From assembly GCA_002424525.1 (NCBI GenBank), contig DIKJ01000175.1, forward strand, positions 16,244 to 21,257: 5,014 bases of DNA, written 5' to 3'. The notes beneath the pieces were generated by a model. That model did no database searches. It was not told the DNA's origin and saw nothing but the letters and a program-made list of their open reading frames with translations. Made by a program: the position numbers and the translations under genes. Below, in pieces: positions 1-4,111 of this stretch (position 1 is the stretch's first letter; each line of letters opens with the position of its first letter). The DNA comes from Bacteroidales bacterium UBA5621. Lineage in GTDB: Bacteria > Bacteroidota > Bacteroidia > Bacteroidales > VadinHA17.

Positions 1-195
1 GACAGGATAGTTCTCCTTCCGGAATTCCCTCAACTGTGGGAGAGGTATATCGCACAGAGCGATGAAATACTCAATCTCCACCAGAACGCGGTACCGTATA
101 AGCCCGAATTCAGAGAAGTAAAGATCCAGATCACCTGCTTTCTGTCTGTACCTACCGTCGAGGGGAGAAACCGCAGTCAGAATATTTAATTCCAT
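1..195 (-). CDS. purB: Adenylosuccinate lyase, N-terminal 65 residues (partial, runs off left edge)
   Basis: Adenylosuccinate lyase is a cytoplasmic purine-synthesis enzyme. It releases fumarate from SAICAR and from adenylosuccinate. The reverse strand reads from an ATG at 195 to 193 without a stop to base 1, giving 65 codons. The N-terminus MELNILTAVSPLDGRYRQKA matches the family's opening, where a TA(V/L)SPLDGRY block near residues 7-15 is characteristic. It is followed by a (F/Y)SE(F/Y)GL(I/L) block (FSEFGLI, residues 28-34) and a helix RVLVEIEYFIALC. The full enzyme is about 450 residues, so roughly 85% lies outside the window and the catalytic residues cannot be checked. An AAGG lies about seven bases before the ATG and could serve as a weak ribosome site. 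The gene is divergent from mqnA, with no obvious functional link. The family call is firm. Confidence 0.9.
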   Translation of the reverse strand, partial: MELNILTAVSPLDGRYRQKAGDLDLYFSEFGLIRYRVLVEIEYFIALCDIPLPQLREFRKENYPV

Positions 196-302
196 GGATT
201 ACCTTTTTAAGGTTTTGATTGTTATTCATACTATACAAAAGTAGTATTTTAGAGTTTGCAAAAAAATCGAAATAACAGTTCAGCCCTGTTGGCGACGATC
301 AT
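196..302. promoter_or_regulatory. Divergent intergenic region between purB and mqnA
   Basis: This 107-base AT-rich gap must hold promoters for both purB (minus) and mqnA (plus). The purB promoter is described separately. For mqnA the best plus-strand candidate is ATTG at 218-221, 20 bases, then TAGTATTT at 242-249, which matches TAnnTTTG only partly. A second near match, TAGAGTTTG at 250-258, has one base too many. A 6-bp inverted repeat, ATACTA at 228-233 and TAGTAT at 242-247, brackets the purB -7 element. The mqnA start is preceded by GACGATCAT, with no Shine-Dalgarno sequence. Confidence 0.5.
236..262 (-). promoter_or_regulatory. Bacteroidota-type promoter for purB
   Basis: Read on the minus strand, TACTTTTG (243 down to 236) matches the Bacteroidota -7 consensus TAnnTTTG exactly. 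TTTG (262 down to 259), the end of a T run, is a possible -33 element, but the 15-base spacer is shorter than the usual 19-21. Transcription would start near 228-230, leaving a leader of about 35 bases before the purB ATG. Assignment rests on pattern only. Confidence 0.45.
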
Positions 303-1067
303 ATGGATATTGATGAAAAAATAAGGATCTCAGCGGTGAGGTATGCGAATACCTATCCGTTCATTTATGGGATACAGGAATCGGGATTTCTGGAAAGGAT
401 CATTCTTGAGACCGATCATCCGGCTCAGTGTGCTGCCAGACTTGCCGCCGGAAGCGTTGATATCGGGCTTATACCTGTGGCAGCCCTGCCACTTATCAAA
501 GATTACCGTATCATTACCGATTACTGCCTTGGCGCCTACGGAAAGGTTCGGACCGTTATGCTACTGAGCAACTGCCCGTTTGATGAGATTACGACTATAT
601 ATCTCGACTACAGATCTGTCTCTTCGGTAACACTTGCAAAGATCCTTGCAGCAAAAGCATGGAAGAAGAAGTTCAGCTGGGTAACGACAACTTCAGGGTT
701 TGATTTCGCAGGCATCAGAAATAATGAGGCTGTAGTTCTCATCGGCGATCAATGTTTCGAATATGAGAGTAAATTCCGATTTAAAACCGATCTGGCTGAG
801 CAATGGTACAACTTTACAGGGCTTCCGTTTGCCTTTGCATGCTGGACAGCTAACAGGGAACTTGAAGGCTCATTTATTGATGATTTTAACAGGGCACTCG
901 AAACAGGTGTTAATAATATCCCTGCTGTTGTGAGGAAATTTGGTGATAGCGGTATCATTAAGGGGAGTGACCTTATGCAATATCTTTCCATAAATATTGA
1001 TTTTCATCTTAATAACGATAAAAGGAAAGCTATTGACCTGTTTCTTAATTATATGAAGGAACTATGA
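303..1067 (+). CDS. mqnA: Chorismate dehydratase MqnA (futalosine menaquinone pathway)
   Basis: MqnA dehydrates chorismate to 3-[(1-carboxyvinyl)oxy]benzoate, the first step of the futalosine route to menaquinone, in the cytoplasm. The 254 residues fit the family's usual 250-290 and its periplasmic-binding-protein-like fold. Visible family blocks are RISAVRYANTYPF (8-20), LAAGSVDIGLIPVAAL (47-62), an LDYRSVSSVTLAKIL strand-helix (101-115), AVVLIGDQ (143-150) and WYNFTGLPFAFACW (168-181). Asn16 sits where the family keeps a substrate-contacting Asn. The usual SSRTS-like motif reads RSVSS here, a modest divergence. The paralogue MqnD has a different N-terminal signature, so MqnA is preferred. 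The ATG at 303 puts the conserved RISAVRY strand at the expected distance. The gene ends in an ATGA overlap with the acetyltransferase gene, so the two are probably translationally coupled. Other mqn genes are not in the window. Confidence 0.88.
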   Translation: MDIDEKIRISAVRYANTYPFIYGIQESGFLERIILETDHPAQCAARLAAGSVDIGLIPVAALPLIKDYRIITDYCLGAYGKVRTVMLLSNCPFDEITTIYLDYRSVSSVTLAKILAAKAWKKKFSWVTTTSGFDFAGIRNNEAVVLIGDQCFEYESKFRFKTDLAEQWYNFTGLPFAFACWTANRELEGSFIDDFNRALETGVNNIPAVVRKFGDSGIIKGSDLMQYLSINIDFHLNNDKRKAIDLFLNYMKEL

Positions 1068-1516
1068 ACAGACAAGAAGATTACAGTGATCTTTCCGTAA
1101 GGGATTATCGCAAGGGAGACTTTGATCAGATAGCCGCTGTGTGGGAAATAACTGAAATAGGGGGTCATCAGAGGGGTGACACCGAGAAAACAGTTGAGGA
1201 GAGCCTTCATCTGGGAGGCCGCATGCTGGTTATGGAATCCAGGACAACCGGCAGGATCTGCGGCACATCCTGGATGACTTTCGATGGCAGGAGGACACAC
1301 CTGCACCATTTTGGCATTCTGCCCGCTTACCAGGGCAAGGGTCTGGCAAAACTGCTGCTGAAGGAATCACTCCGTCACATCAGTGAAAAAGGATACCAGG
1401 TCAAGCTCGAGGTTCAGACAAGCAACTTCAAGGCGATCAACCTTTACAGAAAAGCAGGATTTGAACATCTGGGTGATTACCAGGTTTTCATAATACGGAA
1501 TGTCGCTAATTTATAG
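1064..1516 (+). CDS. GNAT-family N-acetyltransferase
   Basis: This 150-residue protein is a compact single-domain GNAT enzyme that would transfer the acetyl group of acetyl-CoA to an amine. The acetyl-CoA pyrophosphate loop (motif A, Q/RxxGxG/A) is clear as YQGKGLAKLLL at 89-99, after a beta strand HHFGILP (81-87). The motif B region LEVQTSNFKAINLYRKAGF (115-133) has the typical N-x-x-A-x-x-L-Y-x-K-x-G-F pattern of RimI-like acetyltransferases. The N-terminal half (SVRDYRKGDFDQIAAVWEIT) is the usual start of the fold. The substrate cannot be told from sequence and could be a protein N-terminus, an amino acid or a small amine. Its start codon overlaps the mqnA stop as ATGA, so it is in the same transcription unit. 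No hairpin terminator follows its stop at 1516, so transcripts may continue into the next gene. Confidence 0.88.
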   Translation: MNRQEDYSDLSVRDYRKGDFDQIAAVWEITEIGGHQRGDTEKTVEESLHLGGRMLVMESRTTGRICGTSWMTFDGRRTHLHHFGILPAYQGKGLAKLLLKESLRHISEKGYQVKLEVQTSNFKAINLYRKAGFEHLGDYQVFIIRNVANL

Positions 1517-1521
1517 CATAT

Positions 1522-1552
1522 ATTGTCAGAACTGTTTTTTTGGTTACCTTTG
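1522..1552 (+). promoter_or_regulatory. Bacteroidota-type promoter of the small DNA-binding gene
   Basis: TACCTTTG at 1545-1552 is an exact TAnnTTTG -7 element. ATTG at 1522-1525 lies 19 bases upstream and is a good -33 element. This is the best-formed promoter in the window. Transcription should begin around 1557-1560. That places a possible upstream TTG start at 1540 outside the transcript and supports the ATG at 1597 as the true start, with a leader of about 40 bases. Confidence 0.7.
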
Positions 1553-1561
1553 AACAAGGTA
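1545..1561. promoter_or_regulatory. Palindrome over the -7 element, candidate autoregulatory operator
   Basis: TACCTT (1545-1550), five bases, then AAGGTA (1556-1561) forms a perfect 6-5-6 inverted repeat. It covers the -7 element and the predicted transcription start of a gene that encodes a helix-turn-helix protein. Its size and position suit a homodimeric repressor site. The binding protein is inferred, not shown. The same half-sites recur with a 3-base spacer at 201-213 in the purB leader. Confidence 0.4.
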
Positions 1562-1596
1562 CTGACCTCAATGGAATATTCACAAAAATACATATC

Positions 1597-1842
1597 ATGG
1601 CAAGAACCATAACTTTCAACGAGCTCCGGAAGATCAAAGACCAGTTGCCCTCCGGAAGTATGAAGAAGATAGCAGAGCAGCTGGATCTGAATGAAGAGAC
1701 AGTAAGAAATTACTTCGGAGGGACAAATTTTGACAAAGGGCAGACCGTTGGAATACATTTTGAACAGGGACCGGGCGGAGGCATAGTTAAATTCGATGAT
1801 ACTACCATTCTTGATCTGGCTATGGAGATGATAACCTGCTGA
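1597..1842 (+). CDS. Small helix-turn-helix DNA-binding protein (81 residues)
   Basis: The protein starts MARTITFNELRKIKDQLP and has a clear helix-turn-helix at about residues 21-42 (SMKKIAEQLD-LNEETVRNYFGG). The IAEQL helix, the turn and the ETVRNYF recognition helix resemble short regulators that bind a DNA groove. A glycine-rich stretch follows (GIHFEQGPGGGIVKFDD, 52-68), then a short C-terminal helix (TILDLAMEM). I recognise the overall pattern as a small DNA-binding protein common in Bacteroidota, but I know of no assigned regulon. The start was chosen because the family begins MART and because the promoter at 1522-1552 starts RNA downstream of the alternative TTG at 1540. The gene has its own promoter and terminator and so can act as a single-gene unit, with possible read-through from mqnA. 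Autoregulation is suggested by the promoter palindrome. DNA binding is fairly sure, the biological role is unknown. Confidence 0.82.
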   Translation: MARTITFNELRKIKDQLPSGSMKKIAEQLDLNEETVRNYFGGTNFDKGQTVGIHFEQGPGGGIVKFDDTTILDLAMEMITC

Positions 1843-1845
1843 TCA

Positions 1846-1895
1846 GTCTTTTGCTTCCAGTATAAGCAAAAGACCGGTTCTTTTGCTTTTTTTTT
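1846..1895 (+). terminator. Intrinsic terminator with an upstream competing arm
   Basis: The terminator proper is AAGCAAAAGA (1864-1873), loop CCGGT, TCTTTTGCTT (1879-1888), then seven T residues (1889-1895). It begins 21 bases after the stop of the small DNA-binding gene. A third arm, GTCTTTTGCTT (1846-1856), is a perfect 11-bp complement of AAGCAAAAGAC (1864-1874) with a 7-base loop and could capture the middle arm instead. The two hairpins cannot form together. Termination function is likely, and the alternative pairing is seen in the sequence but its use is inferred. Confidence 0.8.
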
Positions 1896-1973
1896 GCTCC
1901 CGGGATTTTTTGCCGCGAAGCTTCAATGACCGGGGAGAGGGTATTACTCCTCAGATCAGTTTAGCAGTACAAA

Positions 1974-2005
1974 TTCGTGCATCTCCTTACACTCCCTTAT
2001 CTATG
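1974..2005 (+). promoter_or_regulatory. Weak candidate promoter for the HD-domain gene
   Basis: TATCTATG at 1998-2005 matches TAnnTTTG with one mismatch, and TTCG at 1974-1977 lies 20 bases upstream as a poor -33 element. RNA would start about 35 bases before the ATG at 2048. The rest of the gap from 1896 to 2047 shows no gene or strong repeat. Because a terminator precedes the gap, some promoter is expected here. Confidence 0.3.
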
Positions 2006-2047
2006 TGATGAAAAAAAATAATTGGATCAAAAATCGCAAAGAAGAAG

Positions 2048-2875
2048 ATGAATCTTTCAGGTTCCGTTTATAACGCGGAAAAGAAATATCTTAATCTGCT
2101 TGAGGATTTTTTTGCCAGAACCTGGGGGGAAACAGTACTATGGTCCCATGACATAGATCATCACAGGCGTGTCTGGCAATTCGCCAGGGAACTTCTGGCA
2201 ACTGTGTCCGGATTCAGTGCTTCTAACCCGCAGATATCACCTGAACAGCTTATAGTTGCCTGCTATCTTCACGATTTAGGAATGTCGGCCGATCCCGGAG
2301 CAGATCACGGGATTCTGAGCAGTCATTTATGCAAAAGGTTTCTCGATGAAAACAACCTTTCCGAATCTCAATTCGCTGAGACTCTGTCAGCCATCGAAAA
2401 CCACGACAATAAAGAAATCCCTTATGCCTCATCGCAAAATCAGATACTGAAAATTCTTACTGCAGCCGATGATCTTGACGCATTCGGGTTTATTGGTATT
2501 TACAGGTATTATGAGGTCTACCTCGCACGTGGGGTCCCGCCCTGCGAAATAGGCCACATGATAAGTAGGAATGCGGGTCTGCGATTTACAAACTTCAAAG
2601 CGGCATTTGGTCCCTTCAGGGAACTGATAAGCAGACACACCGAAAGATATCTTATCCTTGACGAATTTTATAAGTTGTATAATACCCAGCTGTCAGAGAG
2701 GAATAATGTCAGCGAAACCGGTGGTGATTTTCCGGACGTGTTGAATCTGTTTTCAGAAATAATTGCCGGTAAAAGAACAGCGGATGAAATATCATACTTT
2801 AAGACCAAACACCAATATAATTCTCTGACAGACTGGTACATATCCGGTTTTATATCTGCACTTCGGGATAATTGA
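2048..2875 (+). CDS. HD-domain metal-dependent phosphohydrolase, substrate unknown
   Basis: This 275-residue cytoplasmic protein carries an HD-superfamily domain in its first 150 residues. The expected metal ligands are visible in order: the first His in DIDHHRRVWQFARELL (H38, with the R41-V42 pair that normally follows), the HD pair in ACYLHDLG (H75, D76), and the late Asp in AADDLDAFG (D141, with D144 in the usual ADxxDA pattern). H87 and the NHD motif at 118-120 are further likely active-site residues. Such proteins hydrolyse phosphate esters of nucleotides or signalling molecules. Nothing in the sequence or its neighbours fixes the substrate. The C-terminal 110 residues are helical-looking with no domain I recognise. 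The start ATG follows an AAGAAG purine run that may help ribosome binding. The gene stands alone between a terminator upstream and the AT-rich promoter region of the sulfate operon downstream. Confidence 0.82.
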   Translation: MNLSGSVYNAEKKYLNLLEDFFARTWGETVLWSHDIDHHRRVWQFARELLATVSGFSASNPQISPEQLIVACYLHDLGMSADPGADHGILSSHLCKRFLDENNLSESQFAETLSAIENHDNKEIPYASSQNQILKILTAADDLDAFGFIGIYRYYEVYLARGVPPCEIGHMISRNAGLRFTNFKAAFGPFRELISRHTERYLILDEFYKLYNTQLSERNNVSETGGDFPDVLNLFSEIIAGKRTADEISYFKTKHQYNSLTDWYISGFISALRDN

Positions 2876-2897
2876 AATTATATATTCTATCAATATT

Positions 2898-2938
2898 ATA
2901 GTATTAAATGCATATTATTGAATATGTATTTATACTAT
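2898..2938. repeat. Long AT-rich imperfect palindrome between the HD gene and the sulfate operon
   Basis: The inner stem pairs TAAATGCATATT (2905-2916) with AATATGTATTTA (2921-2932) around a four-base loop ATTG, with one G-T wobble. Outer arms ATAGTAT (2898-2904) and ATACTAT (2932-2938) extend it if T2905 is bulged, for about 18 pairs in all. The ATTG loop is also the candidate -33 element of the downstream promoter. It could be a regulator site or a weak terminator for the HD gene. It lacks a GC-rich stem, and only a short T run follows, at 2943-2947. Confidence 0.55.
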
Positions 2939-2948
2939 CTGATTTTTG
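2917..2948 (+). promoter_or_regulatory. Candidate promoter of the DUF2061-cysH-cysD operon
   Basis: ATTG at 2917-2920, a 20-base spacer, then GATTTTTG at 2941-2948 matches the Bacteroidota pattern with one mismatch at the first -7 base. RNA would start near 2954, about 30 bases before the ATG at 2984. An alternative exact -7 element, TAAATTTG, lies at 3007-3014 but has only AATG as its -33 element. If that one is used, translation would begin at the ATG at 3038. Confidence 0.45.
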
Positions 2949-2983
2949 GCATAAATGCCGAAGTAAACCAAGCATAATTACCA

Positions 2984-3370
2984 ATGGTCCAACCAGATCC
3001 CTGGTTTAAATTTGACAGTAACTTAATCGAACCCATTATGCTTGATATACTTATCAGAAAGCCGGAACAAAAGAATTCCTCAGAATGCACCCTGAAAGTA
3101 AGTGAACGTGCCGACAAACCCCTGAAGAGCATCCTTAAATCGGTATCATGGCGTATCGTTGGAACGCTGGATACCATATTAATAAGTTTTATTATTACGG
3201 GGAAAGTCTCGGTTGCAATTTCAATCGGCACTGTCGAAGTGATCACAAAAACCATTCTATACTACTTTCACGAGCGATTATGGGCACGTATCCACAGCAT
3301 AAGAATAAAAGGATGGCCAAAAATCAATTTAAAGAGATATGAGCTTGGACGAATTAAACAATCTTCTTAG
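2984..3370 (+). CDS. DUF2061 membrane protein of the sulfate-assimilation operon
   Basis: The core KSILKSVSWRIVGTLDTILI to HERLWARI (residues 48-103) is a DUF2061 domain. It has two hydrophobic segments predicted to span the inner membrane, about 56-73 and 76-95. The family signatures are SWRxxGTxDT near the first segment, EVxTKxxLYYxHER after the second, and a charged cytoplasmic-looking tail. The molecular function of DUF2061 is not known. I associate it with cys genes in several Bacteroidota, and here it leads the cysH-cysD operon, so a role linked to sulfate or sulfite handling is an inference. Two starts are possible: ATG 2984 (128 residues) or ATG 3038 (110 residues). The first 45 residues show no conserved motif, so the shorter form is realistic. 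The last 32 bases overlap the cysH reading frame, suggesting translational coupling. Confidence 0.8.
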   Translation: MVQPDPWFKFDSNLIEPIMLDILIRKPEQKNSSECTLKVSERADKPLKSILKSVSWRIVGTLDTILISFIITGKVSVAISIGTVEVITKTILYYFHERLWARIHSIRIKGWPKINLKRYELGRIKQSS

Positions 3371-4067
3371 AGGGAAAACGGCTCCTGAATCTCTGAAAGT
3401 TTTGATTGGCCGGTTCGGCGGAAATGTGATTTTCACAACCAGCTTCGGATTGGAGGATCAGGTCATTACGCATATGATCTTTGAGAACAACCTTCCTGCT
3501 CAGGTCGGAACACTGGATACCGGACGGTTGTTTCCGGAGACTTATAAAGTCTTCAATGAAACGTTAAAAAAATACTCGAAACCTATAACCCTGTTTTTTC
3601 CAGATCACGCAGCGGTCGAGAAGATGGTTACTGAAAAGGGCCCTTACAGTTTCTACTCTTCAAGGGAGAACAGGATTGAATGCTGCAGGCTCAGAAAGAT
3701 ATTACCGCTTAACAGGGCTCTTGAAGGAAAGGATTGCTGGATAACCGGGATCAGAGCTGACCAGTCAGACAACCGGCACGGGATGAACACCCTGGAGTAT
3801 GACGATGAAAGAAAGCTGTTTAAATTCCATCCGCTTTTCAGCTGGACATTTGAGGAGGTCAGGAACTATGTAAGGGACCATAATATCCCCTACAACTCAT
3901 TGCACGACAAGGGTTTTGTGAGCATAGGATGCGAACCCTGCACAAGGGTGGTCAGCGAGGGTGAGGATTTCCGCGCAGGCAGGTGGTGGTGGGAGACCGG
4001 CGGGAAGAAGGAATGCGGGCTGCATGTGGCTCAGGGCTCAGAGCTCAGGGCTCAGGGTGGACGCTGA
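3339..4067 (+). CDS. cysH: Assimilatory adenylyl-sulfate (APS) reductase, [4Fe-4S] type
   Basis: This cytoplasmic enzyme reduces activated sulfate to sulfite using thioredoxin-type electrons. Its 242 residues fit the CysH family. Visible blocks are TTSFGLEDQVITH (33-45), DTGRLFPETY (60-69), TGIRADQSDNR (136-146) and the C-terminal ECGLH with the catalytic Cys226. The pairs C115-C116 (ECCRLRK) and C198/C201 (GCEPCTR) are the four [4Fe-4S] ligands that mark the class using APS. Classical PAPS reductases such as the Escherichia coli enzyme lack them. No APS kinase gene (cysC) is seen in the window, which agrees. The gene starts 32 bases inside the DUF2061 frame and is followed by cysD after 44 bases. 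Its last 12 residues, AQGSELRAQGGR, lie beyond the usual ECGLH ending and are encoded largely by a heptamer repeat, so this tail is probably an accidental extension. Confidence 0.93.
   Translation: MSLDELNNLLRGKTAPESLKVLIGRFGGNVIFTTSFGLEDQVITHMIFENNLPAQVGTLDTGRLFPETYKVFNETLKKYSKPITLFFPDHAAVEKMVTEKGPYSFYSSRENRIECCRLRKILPLNRALEGKDCWITGIRADQSDNRHGMNTLEYDDERKLFKFHPLFSWTFEEVRNYVRDHNIPYNSLHDKGFVSIGCEPCTRVVSEGEDFRAGRWWWETGGKKECGLHVAQGSELRAQGGR
4029..4056 (+). repeat. Tandem array of four GCTCAGR heptamers in the 3' end of cysH
   Basis: Four consecutive 7-base units read GCTCAGG, GCTCAGA, GCTCAGG, GCTCAGG. The array begins exactly at cysH codon 231, just after the conserved ECGLHV. Because 7 is not a multiple of 3, gain or loss of a unit would change the reading frame of the tail. 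Confidence 0.85.
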
Positions 4068-4074
4068 AAGTTGG

Positions 4075-4102
4075 ACGATAAACGCTAAACGATAAACGAT
4101 AA
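4075..4102 (+). repeat. Tandem array of four ACGMTAA heptamers between cysH and cysD
   Basis: Units are ACGATAA, ACGCTAA, ACGATAA, ACGATAA. A related unit, ACGCTGA, occurs two periods upstream at 4061-4067 and contains the cysH stop codon. The array ends nine bases before the cysD ATG. It has the same 7-base period as the preceding array but a different sequence. Confidence 0.85.
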
Positions 4103-4111
4103 TAGATTTTT

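Noticed and set aside
303..1067. MqnD rather than MqnA as the identity of the 303-1067 gene
   Set aside because: The N-terminal RISAVRYANTYPF and the GLIPVAAL block are typical of MqnA. The N-terminal signature expected in MqnD is absent.
1049..1309. Minus-strand open frame across the mqnA/acetyltransferase junction
   Set aside because: The plus-strand genes are both clear family members. The antisense product has low-complexity composition and no known motif.
1526..1541. CAGAACTG followed by seven T residues as a terminator for the mqnA-acetyltransferase unit
   Set aside because: The stem is only three pairs (CAG with CTG), too short for an intrinsic terminator. The T run lies in the spacer of the next promoter.
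1540..1596. Upstream in-frame TTG start at 1540 for the small DNA-binding protein
   Set aside because: The promoter -7 element at 1545-1552 puts the RNA start near 1557-1560, downstream of this codon, and the family-like N-terminus begins MART at 1597.
3339..4067. PAPS reductase (cluster-free CysH) as the product of cysH
   Set aside because: The CC pair and the CxxC pair are both present, which marks the [4Fe-4S] APS-reducing class.
4029..4102. CRISPR array
   Set aside because: The units are 7 bases long and directly abutting with no spacers, unlike CRISPR repeats. No cas gene is present.
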